Origin: Elusimicrobiota bacterium
Lineage (GTDB): Bacteria > Elusimicrobiota > Elusimicrobia > O2-12-FULL-59-9
Length of the DNA: 15,466 nt
Reading direction: 5' to 3'
Assembly (NCBI GenBank): GCA_016206405.1
Contig: JACQRQ010000254.1
Location: 1-15,466 of the forward strand
In this document: one piece after another, positions 6,989 through 14,543 of the stretch
Layout of the letters: each line of letters starts with the position of its first letter
Position numbering within the stretch: the stretch's first letter is position 1
Program-made: the position numbers and the translations under genes
The notes under the pieces: generated by a model
Databases searched by the model: none
Told to the model about the DNA's origin: nothing
The model's input: only the letters and a program-made list of their open reading frames with translations

Positions 6989-7201
6989 ATGCGGAAGCTC
7001 GAAGAAAAGACGCTGCGGCTGCTGTGGCTCACTCGACAATTGCTTCGAGAGAAAAAAGGGCAGAACACGGTGGAATACCTCATGATGTTGGCGGTCGTGG
7101 CGGTCGTCATCATGGCGGTCGGCGGGCTCATGAAGCAGTTTATGCCGGAGCTCTTCAACAACATCAAGGAGAAAATTCTCGGAGCCGCGGGCGGACTGTA
7201 G
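6989..7201 (+). CDS. flp: Flp-type major pilin
   Basis: This 70-aa protein has a 24-residue basic leader ending in KKG, cleavage G|QNTVEYLMML, glutamate at +5 followed by tyrosine, and a hydrophobic segment (AVVAVVIMAVGG). The mature 46-aa form, a single helix with a short amphipathic tail ending GAAGGL, matches Flp/TadF-class pilins that polymerise into the adherence fibre after prepilin peptidase cleavage. It has the strongest ribosome-binding site in the window (AAGGAGG just before ATG 6989), as expected for an abundant structural subunit. A hairpin (7265-7287) in the 114-bp gap before tadE could lower expression of the genes below. Confidence 0.9.
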   Translation: MRKLEEKTLRLLWLTRQLLREKKGQNTVEYLMMLAVVAVVIMAVGGLMKQFMPELFNNIKEKILGAAGGL

Positions 7202-7264
7202 AGTTAAGACAACCAAAAAGCATCCTTTGATTCATTCGGAATTTCGAAGCCGGTAGAGGCCTTG

Positions 7265-7287
7265 AGACGGCGGGAGAACCGCGGTCT
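7265..7287 (+). promoter_or_regulatory. Hairpin between pilin and tadE
   Basis: AGACGGCGG (7265-7273) and CCGCGGTCT (7279-7287) pair at 8 of 9 positions around a GAGAA loop. There is no T-run, so it is not a canonical terminator. It may act as an mRNA stability element or partial attenuator separating highly expressed pilins from the machinery genes. Confidence 0.4.
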
Positions 7288-7315
7288 GGGCAAGCGGAAG
7301 GTGTTTTGCGCCAAA

Positions 7316-8080
7316 ATGAAAGAAAAAAGGCAGGACAATCTGGAGAAAAATCCCCCCGCAGGGCGCGACCTATCCGGCGGCATGGCCCGCCGAACCGTAA
7401 TGGGGTACAGTCCCGCGAGGGACGCCATAGGGAAGGGGGAACCACGGTGTGGTTCCCCACTAGGATGGCCGGTGGAGGGGGTGCCCGGAAGCCCGGACCC
7501 CTCCCTACGGATTCCGCAGTGGGAGGGTGCGGCGCACCCTCCCCTACCTTGGGGAGCGTCCCTGCGAAATGCCTTTGGAGCAGGGACTTCGGCCCGAGGA
7601 CGGAGCGAAGCGACGCCCGCAGGGCGCGACAAGGGGCAAGTGATTGTCGAAATCGTCATGATTCTGCCGCTTTTTTTGGCCATGATCTTTATGATCATGG
7701 AGCTCGGTCATATCGCGTTTAAGACGATTCTCGTCAACCACGTCGCCTATGAGGTGGCGCGCATCGGCTCCTTGACGGCGGGGGACAATCCGCTGACGCG
7801 GCGCCCGGGCAATTACGTGCGCCAAATGGAATCCGCGCTCAAGGATATGCTTCCGGACGCGAAGTTGAAGTCCCGGCGGGAAAGAACGCTCTCCGACCCC
7901 CAGGCGGGGAAATGGAATCAAGACCTGATCGTGACCATCGATTATCCGTCGCCGCTGGTGTTTCCGATGTCCAGCTTCATCTTGGCCAACCAGCCGCCGC
8001 CGGGACTCGAAAGAATTCCCGGGTCGCGTTGGATTCGGGCTAACGTCAGAATGCCGATCGAGCAGCCTTTGTATAAGTGA
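7316..8080 (+). CDS. tadE: TadE-like minor pilin with an insertion in its leader
   Basis: TadE-like pseudopilin. The class III signal is G|QVIVEIVMILPLFLAMIF (Gly at residue 107, Glu at +5), followed by a TadE-type stretch in which an N-terminal helix precedes VNHVAYEVARIGSL, and a soluble C-terminal domain. The mature length is about 147 aa. It would be an inner-membrane/periplasmic minor pilin that primes or anchors the fibre. The leader is abnormal: residues 19-105 come from a hairpin-rich 261-bp insert between 15-bp direct repeats. Without it, the leader is 20 residues (starting MKEKRQDN and ending AGRDKG), like those of the two pilins. ATG 7316 is chosen because the repeat-deleted form starts there; an upstream in-frame TTG at 7262 is less likely. 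Internal starts such as ATG 7382 remain possible. Confidence 0.82.
   Translation: MKEKRQDNLEKNPPAGRDLSGGMARRTVMGYSPARDAIGKGEPRCGSPLGWPVEGVPGSPDPSLRIPQWEGAAHPPLPWGASLRNAFGAGTSARGRSEATPAGRDKGQVIVEIVMILPLFLAMIFMIMELGHIAFKTILVNHVAYEVARIGSLTAGDNPLTRRPGNYVRQMESALKDMLPDAKLKSRRERTLSDPQAGKWNQDLIVTIDYPSPLVFPMSSFILANQPPPGLERIPGSRWIRANVRMPIEQPLYK
7355..7630. repeat. In-frame hairpin-rich insertion flanked by 15-bp direct repeats
   Basis: Identical copies of CCCGCAGGGCGCGAC lie at 7355-7369 and 7616-7630, exactly 261 bp (87 codons) apart. The DNA between has perfect hairpins at 7375-7392 (6-bp stem), 7410-7423 (5-bp stem, GCGA tetraloop, with outer ATGG/CCAT pairing), 7436-7458 (10-bp stem), 7521-7543 (10-bp stem) and 7558-7587 (8-bp stem), plus an imperfect one at 7474-7504. 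It looks like a small mobile or dispersed hairpin element (MITE or REP-like) rather than evolved pilin sequence. It encodes no transposase. Confidence 0.75.
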
Positions 8081-8114
8081 GCGATGTTTAGAAGGGCAAT
8101 AGAGAGGTAAGGCT

Positions 8115-8873
8115 ATGGAAAAAAAGGGAGCCTTTATTCCGCTGGCGCTGGCCATCGTAGCGGCGCTCGTGTATGTCATGGTTCTTTCCAACCGCGAAAA
8201 AGCGCTCAGCAAAGCCTATGAGACGACGCAGGTTTTGGTCGCCAAAGTCGACATTCCCCCCCGAACCGTGCTGCGTCCGGCTTTGGTGGAGGTGATGTCG
8301 ATTCCCCGCAAATTCATGGCGCAGGACGCTTTTGAGTATAAATCCCCCACCGACATACAGGAGATCAAGAACCAAGTCACGCGGGTCCGCGTTCCCAAAG
8401 GCAATCAACTCATTAAATCAACCCTTATGGGGTTGAGCGCGGAAGCGGGCTTGAGCGTGAAAATACCGCCGGGGTATCGCGGCGCGGCGCTGGAGGTGGA
8501 CACCAACCTGCTTCAGCTCATCAAGCCGGGAGACCGGGTGGACGTTCTGGTGACTTTCGACGCCGTCATGTCGGACCGGCACAAGGAAAAAGTCACCGCC
8601 ACCATTTTGCAGAATATCCTCGTTCTCGGCGTGGGCCGCAATCTCGGACAGGGACTCACGGCCCAACAGGACGCGGCGCTGAAAAAACAGTCTGAAAAAG
8701 AAATGGATTTCGAGGCGAAAGGGGCCTTGACGGTGGCCTTGAACCCCAACGAGGCCCAGTACCTATCGTTGGCGCTCAAACAAGGCGACGTGTTCGTGGT
8801 GGTGCGCGGGATAGGGGACCTCGAAATGCACCCCATCGAAATGGCGAGTTTCAGGAAGCTCTTCAGCAGCTAG
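8115..8873 (+). CDS. cpaB: CpaB/RcpC pilus assembly protein
   Basis: This 252-aa Flp pilus assembly protein has an N-terminal membrane anchor (residues 6-25), then an SAF domain (about 38-110, with AKVDIPPRTVL and VRVPKGNQLIKSTL). The RcpC/CpaB C-terminal region follows (about 118-245), with the diagnostic IKPGDRVDVLVTF, ILQNILVLGVG and VALNPNEAQYLSLALKQGD. CpaB/RcpC acts in the periplasm with the CpaC/RcpA secretin and may bind peptidoglycan through SAF. GAGAGG, ending 7 nt before the ATG, is a good ribosome-binding site. The gene lies 34 bp after tadE in the usual tad order. Confidence 0.93.
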   Translation: MEKKGAFIPLALAIVAALVYVMVLSNREKALSKAYETTQVLVAKVDIPPRTVLRPALVEVMSIPRKFMAQDAFEYKSPTDIQEIKNQVTRVRVPKGNQLIKSTLMGLSAEAGLSVKIPPGYRGAALEVDTNLLQLIKPGDRVDVLVTFDAVMSDRHKEKVTATILQNILVLGVGRNLGQGLTAQQDAALKKQSEKEMDFEAKGALTVALNPNEAQYLSLALKQGDVFVVVRGIGDLEMHPIEMASFRKLFSS

Positions 8874-8879
8874 CACGCT

Positions 8880-8896
8880 GGGAGCCAGCGGCTCCC
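8880..8896 (+). promoter_or_regulatory. Intercistronic hairpin before the secretin gene
   Basis: GGGAGCC and GGCTCCC form a perfect 7-bp stem with a 3-nt loop (AGC), 6 bp after the cpaB stop. No T-run follows. It may be an mRNA processing or stability element. Confidence 0.35.
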
Positions 8897-8962
8897 CGGC
8901 TGGTATCCGGAGCACTGCGAAGGATGCTAAAGGCCCGAGGCGGCCATGAGGCGGTGAAAGTC

Positions 8963-9697
8963 ATGCAGAAAAAAACAGCTCGGTTGGCGATGGTCGCGGT
9001 TCTGGCCTTGGCCGGGCTGCGCAGCCCCGCGCGGGCCGCCGGCCTCATTTCCGTGAGCGCCGACATCGTCGAAATCAGCGGGTCCGTGGACACCCAGATG
9101 GGCTTTTCGTGGAATGATATGCTCGAGTTTCAGGAAATGTCCATTCCCGGCATCATCACTCTCGGAGACTTTGAAAGAAAGACCGCTCTGACGACGTCCT
9201 TGAGAATGCTTCAGCAGCAGGGCAAGGCGCAGCTTTTGGCCAATCCCAAGGTGGTGGTCAAGGACAACGAGCAGGCCAATTTCGTCGTCGGCGGAGAGCT
9301 GCCCTTTCCTTCGACCAACAACCAGGGTGTCGGAGTCGATTTCAAAAAATTCGGAGTGATCTTGAATATTCTTCCCAGCATCACGGATGATAAAAAGAAA
9401 GTCATGTCGGCGCAACTGCAGCTCGAGGTGTCCAATCCGGATTTTTCCAAGCCGGTCACCGTGGGCAACACTTCAGTCCCATCCATCGTCACCCGGCAGG
9501 TTCAGACGACGGTGGATCTTAAATCCGGCGAAACGCTGGTGATCGGCGGCCTCAAGCAGAGCCAAAAAAGCGTTTCAAAATCCAAGATTCCGTTTTTGGG
9601 AAGCATCCCTCTTTTGGGGCTGCTTTTTTCGACCAAGCAGACCATCGAACAACAGTCGTCGCTGTTCTTATTCGTCACTATGGAGATCATCAACTGA
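8963..9697 (+). CDS. cpaC: Minimal CpaC/RcpA-type secretin
   Basis: From ATG 8963 this is 244 aa: a signal peptide (basic MQKKTAR, hydrophobic core, cleavage after SPARA), then a secretin C-terminal beta-domain. Family hallmarks include LLANPKVVVKDNEQANFVVGGE, GVILNILPSI, TTVDLKSGETLVIGGL and PFLGSIPLLGLLFS. It would form the outer-membrane pore for the Flp fibre. CpaC/RcpA proteins are usually about 400-550 aa, with periplasmic N and BON-type domains before this part; here these are absent. The upstream gap is only 89 bp, so no frameshifted remnant fits. Upstream in-frame ATG 8924 and GTG 8954 exist but would spoil the signal peptide. It overlaps the next gene by one base (TGATG), implying translational coupling. 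Confidence 0.9.
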   Translation: MQKKTARLAMVAVLALAGLRSPARAAGLISVSADIVEISGSVDTQMGFSWNDMLEFQEMSIPGIITLGDFERKTALTTSLRMLQQQGKAQLLANPKVVVKDNEQANFVVGGELPFPSTNNQGVGVDFKKFGVILNILPSITDDKKKVMSAQLQLEVSNPDFSKPVTVGNTSVPSIVTRQVQTTVDLKSGETLVIGGLKQSQKSVSKSKIPFLGSIPLLGLLFSTKQTIEQQSSLFLFVTMEIIN

Positions 9698-11898
9698 TGA
9701 GCAAGCCCGGCAATCCCCGAATCGTCGCTTTTTCCGGCCCCAAAGACGGGGTGGGGAAAACCAGCGCCGCGATCAACCTGGCGTTGGCTTGGGCCGGACA
9801 TCAAACCAATCGCTCGGTGCTGATCGTCTCCATGGATCCCATGTGCCGCCTCGACCACGCGAAGTATCTGAATTTAAAGCCCCCCAGCTTGGCCGACCTC
9901 ACGCGCATGGTCGGGGGCGATCTGGGCGCCGTGCTTAAGCTGATCAAAGGCAAAATCCCGATTTCGCCCTACGGGGTGGGGGTGCTCCCGCTGGCTTACA
10001 AACGCACCGACATCCTCAAGCTCAACCCGGAAAACCTCCTGCCGGTCCTGGAAAACTTGTACGAGACCTATGATCTATTTTTCGACGTCGACTCCTTTTT
10101 CCCGATCCAGCTTTTTGCCTTTGATCTGGCCGATGTCGTGTTCTGGATGGTGCTGCCGCAAACTTCCCATCTGGAGGCGACCGCCAATTTTTTCAACGAG
10201 CTTAAGTCCCTGCATTTCGCCCTCGACCGCTTCGATATCGTCATCAATCAGGCTAATTTGCCCGGCGCCTTGGCGCCGGAGGAGGTCGACAAGTTCTTTC
10301 AGCGCATGAGCAAGCGTGTTTTGACGCTTTTGCCCTGGGAAGACTCCTTGCCCGAGTTCGCCAACCTGCAAAAGCTCATGGTGGTCGAGAAGCGGCAGTC
10401 TGAATGGGTGAAGGCCTTAAGGGTCATGTTGGGCCGCATCCAGTCGGTCAATCCCACTCCCAAGAGCTGGGGCGGCGCCTCGGCCGAGGCTTCCGAAGGC
10501 TTCAATCTGGCGGCGGAGATGCTGTGGAGCTCCGGCGACTCGGGGGGAGGGCGCCGGGAGACCGCGCCGGCGGCGCAGCAGCGCAAGGAAGGCGAGGGGC
10601 CCGCCGGCGTTCCGGAGTTTTGGGACGCCCTCAAGATCAAGCTGCACGGCAAGGTGGTCCAGGCGCTTGAGACCGAGCGCATCCGCATCGGCGACAATGC
10701 CGAGCAGAACCAGGAGGCGCGCAATCAAGTCGAAAAGATCATCCTCGATCTTTTGCAGAGGGAAGCGGGCCTGTCGCTCTCCCGCGAGCAGCGCTCCAAA
10801 TTCGCCACGGAGCTTTTAGACGAGATTTTGGGACTGGGCCCGCTCGAGCAAATCATGCGCGACTCGCATATCTCGGAAATCATGGTCAACGCCCACGACA
10901 GGATTTACATCGAGCAGGCCGGGAAGCTGGTGCTTTCGGACATTCGTTTCCGGGACAATGAGCAAGTGGTGCAGGTCATCAAGCGCATCGTGGCGCCCAT
11001 CGGCCGGCGCATCGATGAAAGCGTTCCGCTGGTGGACGCGCGCTTAAAGGACGGCTCCCGCGTCAACGCCATCATCGCGCCTTTGGCCGTCAGCGGCCCG
11101 ACGCTCACCATCCGGCGCTTTTCCTCCAAGCCGTTGAGGGCCGAAGACCTCATCAAAAGGGGCAGCGTCACCCAGGATGCCATTACCTTTATGGAGGCCT
11201 GCGTGATAATCCGCAAAAGCATGATCATCAGCGGCGGCACCGGCACCGGCAAAACGACCTTTTTAAACATGCTTTCCAATTACATCCCGGACGGCGAGCG
11301 CATCATCACTGTTGAGGATACGGCGGAGCTCAGGCTGCTCAAGGACCACTGGGTCAGGCTTGAAAGCCGGCCGCCCAACATCGAGGGCCAGGGCGCGGTG
11401 ACCATCCGGGACCTGGTTAAAAACTGCCTGCGCATGCGTCCGGACCGGATCGTCGTCGGCGAGTGCCGCGGCGCCGAGGCCCTGGACATGCTTCAGGCCA
11501 TGAATACCGGCCATGAAGGATCCATGGCCACGATACACGCCAACACCCCGCGCGACGCGTTGACCCGCATGGAGGCCATGTGCATGATGGCCAGCGGCGA
11601 CCTGCCCATTTCCGCGATCCGCGAAATGGTCGCTTCCGCCGTCAATATGATCGCCCAGCTCACCCGATTTTCGGACGGGTCGAGAAGAGTCAGCTATATC
11701 ACAGAGATCGTGGGAAAAAGCGAGAAGGGAATCGAGGTGCGCGACATCTTTAAGTTCAAGCAGACGGGAGTCACTCCGGAGGGCAAGGTGCTGGGCGAGT
11801 TCGCCGCGGTGGGCAATGTGCCGAGCTTCCACCATGAGTTTAAATCCCAAGGCATCGATATGCCCCTGGATCTTTTCAAGAAGAAAGAGGAAGGTTGA
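9697..11898 (+). CDS. tadA: TadZ-TadA (CpaE-CpaF) fusion ATPase
   Basis: One 733-aa chain carries two ATPases. Residues 1-270 form a ParA/MinD-type domain like TadZ/CpaE, with a deviant Walker A (P15-K-D-G-V-G-K-T22) and Walker B-like LFFDVDS, but no N-terminal receiver-like domain. A low-complexity Gly/Ala/Glu linker spans about 279-307. From about 308 it is a CpaF/TadA secretion ATPase: the LLDEILGLGPLEQI-type region, Walker A GGTGTGKTT (513-521), IVVGECRG Walker B (585-592, Glu589; Cys where Val is common) and a His box around H614. TadZ localises the Tad machine; hexameric TadA powers pilin extrusion. They are normally separate genes, and none of the other genes here encodes a separate TadZ. 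The ATG overlaps the secretin stop. The following gene starts 5 bp after this stop. Confidence 0.93.
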   Translation: MSKPGNPRIVAFSGPKDGVGKTSAAINLALAWAGHQTNRSVLIVSMDPMCRLDHAKYLNLKPPSLADLTRMVGGDLGAVLKLIKGKIPISPYGVGVLPLAYKRTDILKLNPENLLPVLENLYETYDLFFDVDSFFPIQLFAFDLADVVFWMVLPQTSHLEATANFFNELKSLHFALDRFDIVINQANLPGALAPEEVDKFFQRMSKRVLTLLPWEDSLPEFANLQKLMVVEKRQSEWVKALRVMLGRIQSVNPTPKSWGGASAEASEGFNLAAEMLWSSGDSGGGRRETAPAAQQRKEGEGPAGVPEFWDALKIKLHGKVVQALETERIRIGDNAEQNQEARNQVEKIILDLLQREAGLSLSREQRSKFATELLDEILGLGPLEQIMRDSHISEIMVNAHDRIYIEQAGKLVLSDIRFRDNEQVVQVIKRIVAPIGRRIDESVPLVDARLKDGSRVNAIIAPLAVSGPTLTIRRFSSKPLRAEDLIKRGSVTQDAITFMEACVIIRKSMIISGGTGTGKTTFLNMLSNYIPDGERIITVEDTAELRLLKDHWVRLESRPPNIEGQGAVTIRDLVKNCLRMRPDRIVVGECRGAEALDMLQAMNTGHEGSMATIHANTPRDALTRMEAMCMMASGDLPISAIREMVASAVNMIAQLTRFSDGSRRVSYITEIVGKSEKGIEVRDIFKFKQTGVTPEGKVLGEFAAVGNVPSFHHEFKSQGIDMPLDLFKKKEEG

Positions 11899-11903
11899 GA
11901 GCT

Positions 11904-13553
11904 ATGGGCGCGCGTCTTAAGCCGATAGGCTTTGCGGGGATATTGGCCTTGGCGGGATTGATTTGCGCGCCGCCTCTGAGCGCTTTTTTTAACCAGAAGG
12001 AAATTCTTCAGATCAACAAGGCTCGCGAGCAGACGCAGCTTCTCTTTTATTATCTGGACGCGCCGTGGGACCCGGCGCCCTACGCGGCGGAAGGGGCGGG
12101 AGGCGCCTACCCTTTCGTGGACGCGGAGGGCAACGTTCAAAAAGGCAAAAAGCTGGCCATCCAGCCTCCTCCGCGCTGGCTGATTTTGGATATGCCCAGG
12201 CTGCTCAACTCGCCGGCTTGGGAAGATCCCGACCAGGGCGTGCTCAGCGAGGCCAAGCTGTGGCAGGCGCCCATCGCGGTGCTTTACAATTTTTTCGAGA
12301 CGACCCAAAAGGTATTTCCGTCGGCCCCGGTCTGGGCCCGCCAGGGCAAATACAAGGACGATCCTCTTGTGCGCGGGGTGGATGCCATGCCGGGGACTCT
12401 GCTGGGCGTTTATCAGCGCAACCGGATCCAGTTTCAAATGGCTCTGGACCGGCTCTATCGCGCTCATAAAGGGGAGTCCTTGGATGGACGCGGCCGGATC
12501 ATCCTCTCCGAGTTTGATTTGATCCTGTCGGAGATGGAGTCCCTGATGACGGCGATCGTCGTGGACAACCGCATCGACTACTCCGAGTCCATCATCGCCA
12601 TCTCCAAGCTCAGTCGGGAGGTGTTCCAGACCTTTAATCAGCTTCCGCGCGGCCCCCAGCCCGGCGATCAAGAGAAGCCGGCGTCCAAACTCGGGGTCTG
12701 GTTTTGGTCCGCGGCCGGAATCCTGCTGATCTTTATGGCGGCGCTTCGCTTCGCAGGATTAAACCGGGAAAAAATCATCACCAACTGGGAGAATTACGTT
12801 CAACGCAGCCGGAACTTTGCCCAGGAATTCAATAAGCAGTTTCTCCAGATCAAAGCCCAATACCTGGTGTTCGTGCCGCTGGGCGCCGGCGTCATTCTCG
12901 GCATGGTGGCGTTTACGGCCCACCCCATATTTCTTCCCGTGTTCTCTTTCGGCGGAGCCTGGGTCGGGTACAAGCTGCCCGGCTGGGTCCTGGAGACCAT
13001 GCGCCAGCGCCGCGGCCGCCAGGTCGAGGCGCAGCTCATCGACTCCATGGTGCTCATGACCAACGCTCTTAAATCCGGCCTTGACATCATTGGGGCCTTC
13101 ACGATGGTGCAGCGCGACATGCTTCCCCCCATCTCGGAGGAATTCGGCTTGGTCTTGAAAAATTACGAGTTGGGGACGCCTTTCGAGAGATGCCTGGAGG
13201 GTTTGGAAGAACGGGCGGCCAGCAAGCTGGTCACGTATATGGTGCGGGCGGTCATCATTCAACGGCAGGTCGGCGGAAACCTGACGAAAATCTTCGACCG
13301 CATCGTCGAAAATATCCGCGAGGAGGGCAAGCTCCAGGAGAAAACCCAGAGCATGACGGCGCAGCAGCGCATGCAGTCGAAGGTGGTGGGGATCATGCCG
13401 TGGGCCATGACGGGCATCATGTTCGCATTCCAGCCGCAGCAGATGATGGAGTTTTACACCAGCAACGTCGGCCTGGGCGTCATGCTTTTTTGCATCGTTT
13501 GGATCGCCATCGGCATGAAAGTCGTCTCGAAGATGGGAGAGATCGACGTATAG
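11904..13553 (+). CDS. tadB: TadB platform protein with large exported N-terminal domain
   Basis: 549 aa from ATG 11904, with GGAAGG 9 nt upstream. A TTG at 11895 opens the frame but overlaps the previous gene and sits inside the ribosome-binding region. The C-terminal half is a standard TadB: TM segments near 263-283, 320-338 and 340-360, a T2SSF cytoplasmic domain (about 375-490, with LKSGLDIIGAF and ELGTPFERCLEGL), and C-terminal TMs near 495-511 and 522-541. It forms the inner-membrane platform with TadC and contacts TadA. Residues 1-27 are a signal peptide (cleavage near PLSA), and about 28-255 an unrecognised helical, acidic domain that should be periplasmic. Typical TadB is about 300-330 aa, so about 220 aa are extra. 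Confidence 0.9.
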   Translation: MGARLKPIGFAGILALAGLICAPPLSAFFNQKEILQINKAREQTQLLFYYLDAPWDPAPYAAEGAGGAYPFVDAEGNVQKGKKLAIQPPPRWLILDMPRLLNSPAWEDPDQGVLSEAKLWQAPIAVLYNFFETTQKVFPSAPVWARQGKYKDDPLVRGVDAMPGTLLGVYQRNRIQFQMALDRLYRAHKGESLDGRGRIILSEFDLILSEMESLMTAIVVDNRIDYSESIIAISKLSREVFQTFNQLPRGPQPGDQEKPASKLGVWFWSAAGILLIFMAALRFAGLNREKIITNWENYVQRSRNFAQEFNKQFLQIKAQYLVFVPLGAGVILGMVAFTAHPIFLPVFSFGGAWVGYKLPGWVLETMRQRRGRQVEAQLIDSMVLMTNALKSGLDIIGAFTMVQRDMLPPISEEFGLVLKNYELGTPFERCLEGLEERAASKLVTYMVRAVIIQRQVGGNLTKIFDRIVENIREEGKLQEKTQSMTAQQRMQSKVVGIMPWAMTGIMFAFQPQQMMEFYTSNVGLGVMLFCIVWIAIGMKVVSKMGEIDV

Positions 13554-13562
13554 CGGAGAAAT

Positions 13563-14426
13563 ATGGAAGCTGCTATTTTGACGGCCATCCTCGGCTTGGG
13601 CTCCATGGCGCTGGTCAACGGCGTGCTCAAGCTCTTCGCCAAGAGCCAGGCCATCGAAGCTCCGGCGATCAAGGTGGGAGGCCCTTTCGCCAGCCTCGAC
13701 CCTCAAAGAGGGATGCAGGACCGCTTCGAGATTTTCTTGGTGGAGAAGATGGGGTTGGGAAAATCTTTGGAAGCGCTCCATGTTCAGCTCGGAAAGCCCG
13801 AAGAGCATGCGCCGCTCAAGCTGCTGCGCAAAAAGGAGCTGACGGCGGTGGTGGGACTGGTCGCGCTGCTTGCCGTCAGCAAGAGCGTGCCGCTGGCGCT
13901 CTTTGGCATGTTCATCGGATTTAATTTTCCAGACGCCAGCCTCAAAGGCCAGGTTCGAAAGCGCCAGAAGGCCATTCTCCAGGGTTTTCCCGCCATGGTG
14001 GATTTGGCGGCGCTGACCATCGAGTCGGGGCTCGATTATATGGCGGCCTTTGCAAAAATCGTCTCGGTAGCGCCCAAGAAAACGGCGGTGGAGCTCGAGC
14101 TTGAGAAAACCATCAACGAGGTCGAGCTGGGCTATACCCGGCCCGACGCCCTCCGGCACTTCGCCGATAGGACGGGGCTCCAGGAAGTGCGCTCCTTCGT
14201 CGGCTTGATCATCCAGTCCGACGAGTTGGGCACCAGCCTGGTCGGGCTGCTCAGGAGCTTCAGCGCCGACCTGCGCTTTCGAAGGCTGACCCAGGCGGAG
14301 CAGCTCGCCGCGCAGGCCTCCACCAAGATGCTTTTCCCGATCATGATTTTTATTTTTCCGACGGTCTTTTTGTTGATGCTTTCGCCGATGATCATGAATT
14401 TGGTCACCGGAGGGATGCCGTTTTAA
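13563..14426 (+). CDS. tadC: TadC platform protein
   Basis: 287 aa with an N-terminal TM (about 3-22), a hydrophobic pair (about 93-121), a T2SSF domain (about 135-255, with LTIESGLDYMAAF and QSDELGTSLVGLL) and a C-terminal hydrophobic hairpin (MLFPIMIFIFPTVFLLMLSP). Length and layout match TadC, the partner of TadB in the inner-membrane Tad platform. GGAG lies 5 nt before the ATG, and the gene starts 9 bp after tadB, so it is co-transcribed. An octamer array begins 6 bp after its stop, marking the likely end of this operon segment. Confidence 0.92.
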   Translation: MEAAILTAILGLGSMALVNGVLKLFAKSQAIEAPAIKVGGPFASLDPQRGMQDRFEIFLVEKMGLGKSLEALHVQLGKPEEHAPLKLLRKKELTAVVGLVALLAVSKSVPLALFGMFIGFNFPDASLKGQVRKRQKAILQGFPAMVDLAALTIESGLDYMAAFAKIVSVAPKKTAVELELEKTINEVELGYTRPDALRHFADRTGLQEVRSFVGLIIQSDELGTSLVGLLRSFSADLRFRRLTQAEQLAAQASTKMLFPIMIFIFPTVFLLMLSPMIMNLVTGGMPF

Positions 14427-14431
14427 ATAAG

Positions 14432-14543
14432 AGAGTGGCGGAGGGGGGAACACCAGTGGTAGAGTGGTATAGTGGTAGAGTGATAGAGTGGGGGGAGAGA
14501 AAAAGTGGTAGAGTGGTATAGTGGTAGAGTGGCAGAGGGGGAA
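14432..14543. repeat. Second octamer array, left arm
   Basis: AGTGGTAG units at 14455, 14471, 14504 and 14520, AGTGGTAT at 14463 and 14512, AGTGATAG at 14479 and AGTGGCAG at 14528, with diverged units between and one 9-nt unit (14495). It starts 6 bp after tadC and is the reverse complement of 14592-14671. The TAG units stop translation in all frames. Confidence 0.92.

Noticed and set aside
7370..7615. Group I or group II intron in tadE
   Set aside because: It is short, has no domain V-like or P/Q/R/S motif that I can see, encodes no maturase, and stays in frame with no stop, so splicing is not needed.
8916..8926. CTGCGAAGGAT shared with 14556-14566 as a possible dispersed repeat
   Set aside because: An 11-bp match between two places in 15 kb is expected by chance, and the flanks do not align.
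8874..8962. Frameshifted remnant of the missing secretin N-domains
   Set aside because: The gap between cpaB and the secretin is only 89 bp and holds a hairpin. It is too small to contain N-domains in any frame.
12759..14453. A 564-codon open frame on the minus strand opposite tadB and tadC
   Set aside because: It is antisense to two clear T2SSF proteins, is rich in His, Arg, Asp and Gln as expected from a shadow of G+C-rich codons, and has no recognisable domain or promoter.
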